The notes under the pieces were generated by a model. That model saw nothing but the letters and a program-made list of their open reading frames with translations. It did no database searches and was not told the origin of the DNA. A program made the translations under genes and the position numbers. From positions 62,001 through 126,000 of the forward strand of contig NZ_SSNY01000012.1 in assembly GCF_004801285.1 (NCBI RefSeq): DNA of 64,000 nt, in the 5' to 3' direction. The stretch comes from Ollibium composti (GTDB taxonomy: Bacteria; Pseudomonadota; Alphaproteobacteria; Rhizobiales; Rhizobiaceae). Below are positions 26,032 to 34,056 of this stretch, piece by piece. The stretch's first letter is position 1. Each line of letters begins with the position of its first letter.

Positions 26032-26417
26032 CCATTCCGCAGCGCCGCCATCAGCAGCGTCGCGGTGTGCGTATGGTCCGTGGCGGCTTGCTGCGGCAAC
26101 GGCAATCGAGCCCAGTCCGTGAGTGCACCGACGTGTTCAGTCATCGAGGAACCGATGGAAGTCGCGCAGTCGACCGCGCCGGACTTCGCCAGGGTGACAA
26201 TGGCGGTTCCGATTCCGTCGTAGCCGATGGCGGCCAGCCGCTCCACGTCTGCATCGTCGAAAACCCTGACATCGAACAGAAGCGTGCCGCCCGTTCTTTG
26301 CGCTATGCTCGACATCCGGCTGGAAAACGGCGGCTGCAAACCGTCGGTGGGGACGAACGTGTCCTCCAGCAACGCCAACTCGACCTGTTCTGCCACCATA
26401 TCGGGAGGTTGCGCCAT
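26028..26417 (-). CDS. Protein of unknown function (129 aa)
   Basis: A 129-residue protein with mixed alpha/beta pattern (GGTLLFDVRVFDDADVERLAAIGYDGI) and no recognised motif or signal peptide. It is the upstream partner of the 85-residue gene, with overlapping stop/start. The pair has the size and coupling of a toxin-antitoxin or immunity module, but nothing in either sequence supports that beyond layout. Confidence 0.58.
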   Translation of the reverse strand: MAQPPDMVAEQVELALLEDTFVPTDGLQPPFSSRMSSIAQRTGGTLLFDVRVFDDADVERLAAIGYDGIGTAIVTLAKSGAVDCATSIGSSMTEHVGALTDWARLPLPQQAATDHTHTATLLMAALRNG

Positions 26418-26496
26418 TCATTGCAATCAGCAATAGGTTTCCGATTGAATTCACAGCAAAATCGGTGACGCAATGCAGCGGTTCCGGTCCGTGACC

Positions 26497-26532
26497 CTAC
26501 CGATGCCTCTACCGATACCTGAGGCGATGCCT
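26497..26532. repeat. Three imperfect 12-bp tandem repeats upstream of a dehydrogenase
   Basis: CTACCGATGCCT, CTACCGATACCT and GAGGCGATGCCT lie head to tail between the unknown gene pair and the hydroxyacid dehydrogenase, ending 77 bases before its start. The 192-base gap holds no gene. The repeats could be a cluster of regulator half-sites or slippage-derived DNA. Confidence 0.5.
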
Positions 26533-26609
26533 ATACTGGACCGGCCGCGTCGGTTTCGTGGCGGTCGCCGCCGTTTCGGTGCGGCGGCAAAATGGGGGAT
26601 TGAAGATCG

Positions 26610-27653
26610 ATGTCGACCGCGCCGGATAAACCCCTGATCCTCATTGCCGATCCTGAGCCGCGGACGCTGGACCTGATCTTCGAGCCGGAGGCGATGGCCC
26701 GACTGAGGGCGCTCGGCACCTTGCGCGTCCATGCCGACGGACAACGCCTTTCCGATCATGATCTGGACGCCGCGCTGGCGCAGGCGGTAATCGTCATCGG
26801 CCAGATCGACCTGCCGACCGAGCGGCTTTCGCGCATGGGCAGGCTCAGGGCGATCTTCAACATAGAGGGCAATTTCCTGCCCAATGTCGACTATGACTGG
26901 TGCTTCCGGTACGGCATTCACGTTCTCAACATCAGCCCGGTCTTCGCCACCTCGGTCGCCGAGACGGCACTCGGCATGGCGCTGGACCTGTGCCGCGGCA
27001 TCACCGCGACGCATGAGAACTTCCGGTCGAAATCGGAGGCGTGGGGCCTCGAAAGCAATGCCGAAAGCTTCCTGCTCAGCGGCGCGACAATAGGCATTGT
27101 CGGCCTCGGCGACCTCGGCAGCACCTTGCGCAAGATGCTCACGCCGTTCCATTGCGAGGTTCTGGCGTTCGATCCGTGGCTGTCGGAGCGGCGCATCCGC
27201 GAGCAGGGCTGCGTTCCCGCCAGCCTCGACGCCGTCTTCCAGCAGGCGCGCGTCGTCTTCCTGTTCGCCAGTTCGACCAGCGAGAACCAGGGGTTCATCG
27301 GCCGGCGCGAATTGCAGTTGATGCGGCGCGGCTCGGTGCTGCTGCTCATGAGCCGCGCCGGCATCGTCGATTTCGCGGCGCTGGAGGAGGCCGTGCGCAG
27401 CGGCCATGTGCGTGCTGGCATCGACGTCTTCCCGGTCGAGCCGTTGCCTGCGGATTCTGCGCTGCGGAGCCTCGACGGCGTCATCCTCTCCAGCCACCGC
27501 AGCGGCGGCACGCGCGATGCCTTCCTGGAGATCGGCCGCCTGGTCGTCGCTGACAGCGACCTGATCCTGCGCGGCCTGCCGCCGCAGGTCTGTCGACGCG
27601 CCGAACGCGAGACGGTGGCGATGATGCGCAGCCGTCCGGTGGCGAAATCCTGA
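26610..27653 (+). CDS. D-isomer-specific 2-hydroxyacid dehydrogenase
   Basis: A 347-residue NAD(P)-dependent dehydrogenase. The nucleotide-binding motif GLGDLG is at residues 165-170. The catalytic arginine R249 (LLMSRAGIVD), glutamate E277 (DVFPVEPLP) and histidine H296 (SSHRSGG) are all present. It interconverts a 2-oxo acid and a D-2-hydroxy acid; phosphoglycerate dehydrogenase-like or sugar-acid substrates are possible. It converges with the LacI regulator gene ending at 27666, with only 12 bases between the two stops, and its own promoter carries 12-bp repeats. Confidence 0.9.
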   Translation: MSTAPDKPLILIADPEPRTLDLIFEPEAMARLRALGTLRVHADGQRLSDHDLDAALAQAVIVIGQIDLPTERLSRMGRLRAIFNIEGNFLPNVDYDWCFRYGIHVLNISPVFATSVAETALGMALDLCRGITATHENFRSKSEAWGLESNAESFLLSGATIGIVGLGDLGSTLRKMLTPFHCEVLAFDPWLSERRIREQGCVPASLDAVFQQARVVFLFASSTSENQGFIGRRELQLMRRGSVLLLMSRAGIVDFAALEEAVRSGHVRAGIDVFPVEPLPADSALRSLDGVILSSHRSGGTRDAFLEIGRLVVADSDLILRGLPPQVCRRAERETVAMMRSRPVAKS

Positions 27654-27665
27654 CAGACCGGCCGG

Positions 27666-28691
27666 TCAGATTTCGGGAATGTTTTCCTTGAAGACGATCT
27701 GCAACCTCGGCGGGTGGTAGTCGCCGGCCTGTCCGCGTACGGCGTTCGACAGCACGTTCAGCGCCTCGCGCGCCTCGACGCGCGGGTTCTGGTCGATGAC
27801 GGCGTCCATCGTGCCGTCGAGCAGCAGCGACTTGGTGCCCTCCGTCACCTCATGGCCGACGAACACCACCGAGCGCTCACGGCCGCGTTCCTTCAGTGCG
27901 CGCGCGATGCCCGGATTGCCCGCACCGATGTTGTAGATGCCGGCGAGGTCGGGATGACGGTCGAGCAGGGCCGCCGCCTCCGAATAGGCGCGCTCGCGAT
28001 CGTCGAGCATCTCGCGCAGTTCGACGATCTCGATATGCGAATGCTCCTCGGCCAGCAGGTGGCGAAAGCCCATCTCGCGCTCTTCATGGCCACGATAGGA
28101 CAGCGAGCCGGCAAACAGCGCCACCTTGCCGGCCCGGCCGGTGCCCATGAAGCGGCTCATGACATAGCCGGCGAGCCGCCCAGCTGCCCGGTTGTCGATG
28201 CCGATATAGGCGACGCGCGGCACATGCAGGATGTCGGAGGCGATCGTCACCACCTTGACGTCGCTCGCCGCCAGCGAGCGCAGCGCCTCACGTACCGTCG
28301 GATGGTCGAGCGCGATGACGCCGACGCCGCGCGCGGCGGGCGGCAGTTCGGACAGGCTTTTGGCCAGCCGGTCGGGGCTGAAGCCTTCTATCGCCGTGAT
28401 GTGAACGTCGAGGTCGGGACGCGCCTGCGCCTGCGCCTCGATTTGCCGATGCAGCATCTTGATGAAGGTGTTCGTGCCTTCCGGCAGGATGAAATCGAGG
28501 CGCACGACCTCCGTCTCGTGCGCGGCGGCAAGGCGCCCGCCCGCATCGGCGATGTAGCCGAGACGCCGGGCGGCCTCCATCACGATCTCGCGGGTGCGCG
28601 GGCGCACGCCCGAACGGTTGTTCAGCACGCGGTCGGCCGTCGCCGGCGAAACCCCGGCTTCGCGGGCGACGTCAGTGAGCGTGAAGCGCAC
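27666..28691 (-). CDS. LacI-family transcriptional regulator
   Basis: A 341-residue LacI-type regulator. It has the helix-turn-helix and hinge (LTDVAREAGVSPATADRVLN, then VRPRTREIVMEAARRLGY) in the first 50 residues, and a ribose-binding-protein-like effector domain. The GTG at 28691 puts the HTH at the very N-terminus as the family requires. An ATG at 28919 would add 76 residues of unrelated cysteine- and proline-rich sequence across the promoter region. It is divergent from the MocA-like dehydrogenase/ABC operon and probably represses it in the absence of a sugar or inositol. Confidence 0.88.
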   Translation of the reverse strand: MRFTLTDVAREAGVSPATADRVLNNRSGVRPRTREIVMEAARRLGYIADAGGRLAAAHETEVVRLDFILPEGTNTFIKMLHRQIEAQAQARPDLDVHITAIEGFSPDRLAKSLSELPPAARGVGVIALDHPTVREALRSLAASDVKVVTIASDILHVPRVAYIGIDNRAAGRLAGYVMSRFMGTGRAGKVALFAGSLSYRGHEEREMGFRHLLAEEHSHIEIVELREMLDDRERAYSEAAALLDRHPDLAGIYNIGAGNPGIARALKERGRERSVVFVGHEVTEGTKSLLLDGTMDAVIDQNPRVEAREALNVLSNAVRGQAGDYHPPRLQIVFKENIPEI

Positions 28692-28712
28692 GGCTGGCCT
28701 GCCTCTCAATAA

Positions 28713-28724
28713 CGGTTGCAACCG
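28713..28724. promoter_or_regulatory. Candidate LacI operator in the 28692-29094 divergent region
   Basis: CGGTTGCAACCG is a perfect 12-bp palindrome with a central symmetry of the LacI-family kind. It lies 22 bases upstream of the regulator's GTG start, where it would control the regulator gene. The rest of the 403-base gap holds no convincing gene. An AT-rich stretch around 28928-28975 is the likely promoter of the rightward operon. Confidence 0.5.
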
Positions 28725-29094
28725 CGGCGCGGCATGGGACGGAAAGCCGGAACCCGAATTGATTCCGGCCGGCGATAATGATGCGGGCGCCGGCCCGGCA
28801 CAAGTCGCGGTGCACTCGCCGGCACATGCCGGTGAGCGCAGGTCCTGCCGATTTTGCCCCGGAAACGAGCCTGTACAGCATTGGTTGACCCCCCCGGCGT
28901 CGAACTCCATTTTCCGCACGCCGAAATGATGGTTTTTGATAAGTATTGATGTTGACTATGATGGTTTGCCTCGTCAATATCCCTCTTGCGGATTGCTGAC
29001 AGCGTCCGAAGGGGGAGGAGCCCCGAGCATCGAAATTTCGGTCCGGCCGGTGCGCGATGTGCGCTGCCGTGTCGAGCGAGGGGACTTGACGAGC

Positions 29095-30186
29095 GTGGCA
29101 GACGCCAGGGGATTCGAGCCGGACGCCAAAATCCGCGCCAGGGACTACCGGATCGGCTGCATCGGCGCCGGCATGATCATGGCCGAGTGCCATCTGGCCG
29201 CCTACCATGAAGCCGGCTTTCCGGTGGCGGCTATCGCCTCACGCACGAAGGCAAATGCCGAAAAGATTGCCGCCCGCTGGGGCATTCCAAAGGTGCACGA
29301 CACGCCGCTGGCGCTGATCGAGGACCCTGAGGTCGAGATCGTCGATCTCGCCTTTCCGCCGGACCAGCAGCCGCAACTGATCCGCCACGCGCTGAAGCAG
29401 AAGCACGTCAAGGCGATCCTCGCCCAGAAGCCGCTGGCGCTGTCGCTGGAGGAGGCGATCCGGCTGCGCGACGAGGCGGCGGCCTCCGGCAAGATCCTGT
29501 CGGTCAACCAGAACATGCGCTACGACCAGTCGATGCGCGTGCTCAAGCAGATCATGGATTCGGGCGCGCTGGGCGACATCGTCTTCGCGGAAATCGACAT
29601 GCACGCCATTCCGCACTGGCAGGGTTTTCTGCGCGACTACGACCGGCTGACGCTGTCCAACATGGCCGTGCATCATCTCGACGTGCTGCGCTTCTTGTTC
29701 GGCGACCCAGACGAGATCACCACGCTGACCCGCAAGGACCCGCGCACCACCTTCCCGCATTCGGACGGCATCACCGTCTCGACATTGCGCTTTCCGTCCG
29801 GCGTGCTGGCGGTGTCGCTGGAGGACGTGTGGTCCGGACCGCGCGCGGAGGGATACAAGGACGACCAGCATATCGCCTGGCGCGTCGACGGCACCGAGGG
29901 CGTCGCCAAGGGCACGATCGGCTGGCCGACGGGAGTTGCCTCCACGCTGACCTACGCCTCGACGAAAACGACCGGCGGCGAATGGGTGACGCCGACCTGG
30001 AAAACGATGTGGTTCCCGCATGCCTTCATCGGCGTCATGGAACAGCTTCAGCATGCCGTGAAGACCGGAACGCCGCCGGCGCTGTCGATTGTCGACAACG
30101 TGCGCACCATGGCGCTGGTCGAGGCCGGCTACCGCTCGATCGAGGAGAGACGAACCGTCAGGCTGTCGGAGGTTTTCTCCGGCTGA
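29095..30186 (+). CDS. Gfo/Idh/MocA-family oxidoreductase
   Basis: A 363-residue NAD(P)-dependent dehydrogenase. The Rossmann motif GCIGAGMIMAECH lies near residue 21. The catalytic-lysine block reads LAQKPLALS, so glutamine replaces the usual glutamate of EKP while the lysine is kept. A LSNMAVHHLDVLRFLFGD histidine segment follows. It likely oxidises a hydroxyl of an inositol or sugar. The start is uncertain: GTG 29095 is chosen over TTG 29086 (spacing too short) and an ATG at 28936 (long non-homologous leader). It leads the operon running through the first ribose-type transporter. Confidence 0.87.
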   Translation: MADARGFEPDAKIRARDYRIGCIGAGMIMAECHLAAYHEAGFPVAAIASRTKANAEKIAARWGIPKVHDTPLALIEDPEVEIVDLAFPPDQQPQLIRHALKQKHVKAILAQKPLALSLEEAIRLRDEAAASGKILSVNQNMRYDQSMRVLKQIMDSGALGDIVFAEIDMHAIPHWQGFLRDYDRLTLSNMAVHHLDVLRFLFGDPDEITTLTRKDPRTTFPHSDGITVSTLRFPSGVLAVSLEDVWSGPRAEGYKDDQHIAWRVDGTEGVAKGTIGWPTGVASTLTYASTKTTGGEWVTPTWKTMWFPHAFIGVMEQLQHAVKTGTPPALSIVDNVRTMALVEAGYRSIEERRTVRLSEVFSG

Positions 30187-30251
30187 ACCGCCATTCGCGG
30201 CCGGCCGGTCGTCAAGCCTACTGGAGTCCGTATAGGGAGAAGTTTTCTATC

Positions 30252-31166
30252 ATGATGCAAGCTGGCATTTTCACGGGCTACTTCCCGTATGGCCTCGAGG
30301 AGACCGCGAAGAAGATTCGCGCGCTCGACTTCAACACCGTGCAGCTCGACCTGCATTTCAAGGACATCGACCTGTCCGCCGGCCAGATCACCAGGGACAA
30401 GGCGAAGAAGGTGCGCGACGTCTTTCGCGACCACAACCTGCCGATCTGCTGCGTTTCCGGCTACACCAACATCATCCACCCGGACAAGGACGAGCGGGCG
30501 AAGCGCGTCGGCTACCTCAAGGAGATCATCCGCCACGCGCGCGACTTCGGCTCGGCCTATGTGATCTCGGAGACCGGCACCTTCAACACCGAGTCCGACT
30601 GGGTGCATCATCCCAAGAACAAGACCGAGGAAGGTTTCGAGGAATGCCGCAAGGTGATCGCCGAGCTGGCCCAGCTCGCCTACGACCACGGCGCGGTGTT
30701 CTGCCTGGAAACCTACGTCAACAACGTCGTCGGTTCGGTCGAGGAGACGGTGAAGATGTTCGCCCAGGTCGACCATCCCGGCCTCGGCCTCTTGATGGAC
30801 CCGACGAACTATTTCGAGAGCCACAACATCGACCGCATGGGCACGATCCTGCATCAGGTGTTCGACACCTTGCAGGACAAGATCAAGATCGCCCACGCCA
30901 AGGACGTGAAGCGCTCGGGCACCGACAAGTCTGAGAAGCACGCCGACATCGGCGACGCCGACGCGATGGAGAGCCACACCTTCCGTGGCGTCGGCGAGAT
31001 CGAGCTGCCGGCGCCCGGCCTCGGCGAGCTGGACTACGACCTCTATCTGCAATTGCTGGCGCGCAAGCACTCCAACATCCCGGTCATCATCGAGCATCTG
31101 GCGGAGGATGACATTCCGCGCGCCAAGAAATTCCTGGACGGCAAGTTCCGCGCCAACGGCCTTTGA
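30252..31166 (+). CDS. Sugar phosphate isomerase/epimerase-like TIM barrel (xylose-isomerase-like)
   Basis: A 304-residue (beta/alpha)8 protein. Conserved acidic and histidine metal ligands appear at strand ends: FCLETYVNN (Glu), GLLMDPTNY (Asp), IAHAKDV (His, Asp) and VIIEHLAED (Glu, His). This is the IolE/MocC/tagatose-epimerase-like arrangement binding Mn or Mg. Two consecutive ATG codons at 30252 and 30255 are alternative starts behind AGGGAGA. It lies between a MocA-like dehydrogenase and an ABC transporter, so it likely isomerises or dehydrates a keto-inositol or ketose made by that dehydrogenase. Confidence 0.88.
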   Translation: MMQAGIFTGYFPYGLEETAKKIRALDFNTVQLDLHFKDIDLSAGQITRDKAKKVRDVFRDHNLPICCVSGYTNIIHPDKDERAKRVGYLKEIIRHARDFGSAYVISETGTFNTESDWVHHPKNKTEEGFEECRKVIAELAQLAYDHGAVFCLETYVNNVVGSVEETVKMFAQVDHPGLGLLMDPTNYFESHNIDRMGTILHQVFDTLQDKIKIAHAKDVKRSGTDKSEKHADIGDADAMESHTFRGVGEIELPAPGLGELDYDLYLQLLARKHSNIPVIIEHLAEDDIPRAKKFLDGKFRANGL

Positions 31167-31225
31167 GCGGCCGGATTACCGGGCGGGAGGATGAAGAAGT
31201 TTGTTTTCAAAATGGGAGGTAATCG

Positions 31226-32158
31226 ATGTTGAGTAAACTGAGACTGCTCATCTACGGCATGGTCCTTGCGATGGTCCTGCCGCTCGCGGCGCAGGCCAAG
31301 ACGTTCTACTGGATTTCGCACGGCAGCCCGGCCGACCCGGTCTGGACCTACTTCCTGCAAGGCGCCGAGATGTGGGCGAAATCGACCGGCCAGACGGTCA
31401 AGACCTCGTTCCACAACGGCGACGTCCCGGCCCAGCAGGAAGCGCTGCGCGCGGCCATCGCCGCCAAGGCCGACGGTATCGTCACCACCAGCCCCGATCC
31501 GGGTAGCCTGGTCGACATCGTCAAGGAAGCGAAGCAGGCAGGCATCCCGCTCATCAACTTCAACACGCCCGACCCGTCGGCGCACTTCCAGGCCTATGTC
31601 GGCACCGATCTGGTCGTCGTCGGCAAGGGCTGGGCGCAGTATCTCGTCGACCATAACTTCGTGAAGAAGGGCGATTTCGTCTGGATGCCCGTCGAGGTCC
31701 CCGGCGCCAGCTACGGCGTCGAGGAAACGAAGGGCATCAAGGAGGTCTTCGATCCGCTCGGCATAACCTATGAGGTCACCGAGACGACGCTCGACCAGGC
31801 CGAGATCATCACCCGCATGAGCGACTACCTCAACGCCAACAAGGCCAAGATCAAGGCCATCATCGGCCTCGGCGATCTGGCCACCGGCTCGATCAAGCGC
31901 GTGTTCGACCAGGTCGGCGTCAAGGCGGGCGAAATCCCGGTCGTCGGCTGGGGCAATTCGCTCGACACCACCAGCGAGGTCACCGAGGGCTACGTCAACG
32001 CCGCCCAGTGGCAGGATCCGCAGGCGACCAGCTATCTGGCGCTCACGCTTGCCATGATGGCCACCGACGGCGTGCCGCCAGCCTTCAACATCACCACCGG
32101 CGCGCTCTACGAGAAGGACACGGCGGACGTCTACGCCAAGGTCATGTCGGCCAAATAA
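31226..32158 (+). CDS. Sugar ABC transporter substrate-binding protein (ribose/fructose type)
   Basis: A 310-residue periplasmic binding protein. The signal peptide is residues 1 to about 24 (cleavage near AQA-KT), followed by the type I fold of the RbsB/FrcB class with blocks ADGIVTTSPDPGSLVDIVKEA and GIPLINFNTPDP. It begins after a strong GGGAGG ribosome-binding site and is followed by a stem-loop, both consistent with abundant expression. The ligand is likely a pentose, ketose or cyclitol. Confidence 0.92.
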   Translation: MLSKLRLLIYGMVLAMVLPLAAQAKTFYWISHGSPADPVWTYFLQGAEMWAKSTGQTVKTSFHNGDVPAQQEALRAAIAAKADGIVTTSPDPGSLVDIVKEAKQAGIPLINFNTPDPSAHFQAYVGTDLVVVGKGWAQYLVDHNFVKKGDFVWMPVEVPGASYGVEETKGIKEVFDPLGITYEVTETTLDQAEIITRMSDYLNANKAKIKAIIGLGDLATGSIKRVFDQVGVKAGEIPVVGWGNSLDTTSEVTEGYVNAAQWQDPQATSYLALTLAMMATDGVPPAFNITTGALYEKDTADVYAKVMSAK

Positions 32159-32171
32159 GGCCCGCGCACCC

Positions 32172-32206
32172 TTGTCTCCGCGGCGCAATGCGCGTCGCGG
32201 AGACAA
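32172..32206 (+). other. Stem-loop after the first ribose-type binding-protein gene
   Basis: TTGTCTCCGCG pairs exactly with CGCGGAGACAA. The 13-base interior itself folds as GCGC-AAT-GCGC, making a long two-tier hairpin. It starts 14 bases after the stop, and no T tract follows. It probably shields the binding-protein message and lowers transcription into the permease gene. Confidence 0.65.
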
Positions 32207-32261
32207 CCCCCAGGCAACCGGCCGCCCCGCCGCACCCGCAACGCAGCCCTGAAAGTCGGAC

Positions 32262-33230
32262 ATGCAACGTTTGTTCTCCAGACCCGAATTCGGGCCGCTC
32301 GTCCTGCTCATCGTCGAACTGGTCGTCTTCCAGTCGATCAATTCGCAGTTCCTGTCGGTGCTCAACATCTCCAACACGCTGGCCTTCTCGGTCGAGCTCG
32401 GCCTTGTCGCACTGGGCATGACGCTCTTGATGACGTCGGGCGAATTCGACCTGTCGGTCGGCTCGGTCTTCGGCCTGTCGCCGGTGATCATGTGGTCGCT
32501 GTTCAACAGCGGTGCGTTGCCGCTGGAGGCCGCCTTCGTCGCCGGCCTGCTGATCGCGGCGCTGATCGGCTTCGTCAACGGCTGGTTCGTCATCCGCCTG
32601 AAAATCCCGTCCTTCCTGGTGACGCTCGGCATGCTTCTGATCGCGCGTGGCACGGCGCTGTTCATCACCGACGGCTTCCCGCAGCGCACCTGGGACGCCA
32701 GCGGGCAATGGCTGGCGGAAGTCCTCGTCGGCGACTTCTATGTCGGGCCGTTCCGCATCTACATGTCGCTGTTCTGGTTCATCCTCGCCGCCGTCATTCT
32801 CGGCTACGTGCTGACGCAGACGAAGTTCGGCAACTGGGTCCAGGCCTCCGGCGGCAATCCCGGCGCTGCGCAGGCGCGCGGCGTCAATGTCGGCCGCACC
32901 AAGATCATCCTGTTCGTGCTGTCGGCGGTGCTCTCGGCCTTCGCCGGCATCATCAGCTCGATCCGCACGTCGGCCGCCAACCCCAACAGCGGCACCGGCT
33001 ACGAGCTCGAAGTCATCGCTATGGTGGTGATCGGCGGCACGGCGCTGACCGGCGGGCGCGGCACCATCATCGGCACGGTGATCGGCATCTTCATCCTGCG
33101 CATCATGCGCAACGGCATCGTCATGGTCGGCGTGCCGGGCCTAGCCTACAACATCTTCATCGGCGCGATCATCCTCGGCATGATGGCGCTGCATTCGGGC
33201 CTCGAGCGCCGGCACCAGTCAGGGAATTAG
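32262..33230 (+). CDS. Sugar ABC transporter permease (RbsC/FrcC type)
   Basis: A 322-residue membrane protein with about eight to ten helices and the family landmarks LMTSGEFDLSVGSVFGLS, IPSFLVTLGMLLIARG, ASGGNPGAAQARGVNVGRTK and VIAMVVIGGTALTGGRGT. Residues in the last block contact the ATPase. It forms a homodimeric channel. The ATPase gene follows after four bases. Confidence 0.93.
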   Translation: MQRLFSRPEFGPLVLLIVELVVFQSINSQFLSVLNISNTLAFSVELGLVALGMTLLMTSGEFDLSVGSVFGLSPVIMWSLFNSGALPLEAAFVAGLLIAALIGFVNGWFVIRLKIPSFLVTLGMLLIARGTALFITDGFPQRTWDASGQWLAEVLVGDFYVGPFRIYMSLFWFILAAVILGYVLTQTKFGNWVQASGGNPGAAQARGVNVGRTKIILFVLSAVLSAFAGIISSIRTSAANPNSGTGYELEVIAMVVIGGTALTGGRGTIIGTVIGIFILRIMRNGIVMVGVPGLAYNIFIGAIILGMMALHSGLERRHQSGN

Positions 33231-33234
33231 GACA

Positions 33235-34011
33235 ATGGCCGAAGAACTCGTCCTGATGGACAATGTCAGCAAGTATTACGGCCGCGTCCGCGCCCTCGAC
33301 GGCGTCACCTTCCGTGTCTTCAAGAACGAGATCGTCGGCCTGCTCGGCGACAACGGCGCCGGCAAATCGACGCTCATCAAGGTGTTGTCGGGGGCCGTGC
33401 GCTCCACCGGCGGCACCATCTCGATAAAGGGCAAGAAGGTCGACATGCGCAGCACGGCCGACGCCATCGCCAACGGCATCGAGACGATCTATCAGGATTC
33501 GGCGCTGGTCACGCAGCTTTCCATTGCCCGCAACCTGTTCCTCGGCCGCGAGCCGATCAAGGGGCCGGGCTTCTTCAACAGGATGGACCAGGCCAAGATG
33601 GAGGAAGTGGCGACCGCGCTGCTGAAACGCGTCGGCATCTCCAAGAACATCCCGGTGACGACGCCGATCGGCTCGCTGTCGGGCGGCGAGCGGCAGGCCG
33701 TCGCCATTGCACGCGCCATGCACTTCCACAGCGACCTTATCATCCTCGACGAACCGACGAACAATCTGGGCGTGGCGGAGACGCAAGGCGTGCTGCGCTT
33801 CGTGCGCAACGCGCGCGACACCGGCCATTCCTGCATCTTCATCGCCCACAACATTCATCACGTCTTCGAGGTGGTCGACCGCATCGTGGTCATGCGGCAG
33901 GGCAAGGTGGTGGCCGACGACATCGATCCGAAGAAGACCACCGTTCGGCATGTCGAGGAGGTGATCACCGGCATGTCGGAAAGCGAACTCAGGAGCGCGG
34001 TGGCGCATTAG
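33235..34011 (+). CDS. Sugar ABC transporter ATPase, single-domain (FrcA type)
   Basis: A 258-residue ATPase with one nucleotide-binding domain, unlike the doubled RbsA form of the second transporter here. Walker A is GDNGAGKST, the Q-loop is TIYQDSALVTQLS, the signature is LSGGERQAVAIARA and Walker B is LIILDEPTNNLG. H-loop FIAHNIHHV follows. Single-domain members such as rhizobial FrcA import fructose, mannose and ribose, so a ketose or related polyol is plausible. Confidence 0.92.
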   Translation: MAEELVLMDNVSKYYGRVRALDGVTFRVFKNEIVGLLGDNGAGKSTLIKVLSGAVRSTGGTISIKGKKVDMRSTADAIANGIETIYQDSALVTQLSIARNLFLGREPIKGPGFFNRMDQAKMEEVATALLKRVGISKNIPVTTPIGSLSGGERQAVAIARAMHFHSDLIILDEPTNNLGVAETQGVLRFVRNARDTGHSCIFIAHNIHHVFEVVDRIVVMRQGKVVADDIDPKKTTVRHVEEVITGMSESELRSAVAH

Positions 34012-34056
34012 GCCTCCGGGAACAGCCGCGAAGGCAATCGAAGCAAGCCAGCGATC

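Noticed and set aside
25774-26417. Toxin-antitoxin module
   Set aside because: Only the size and overlap suggest it; neither protein has a toxin or DNA-binding antitoxin motif.
28692-28919. 76-residue N-terminal extension of the first LacI regulator
   Set aside because: It places the HTH away from the N-terminus, is cysteine/proline-rich, and would make the palindromic operator coding.
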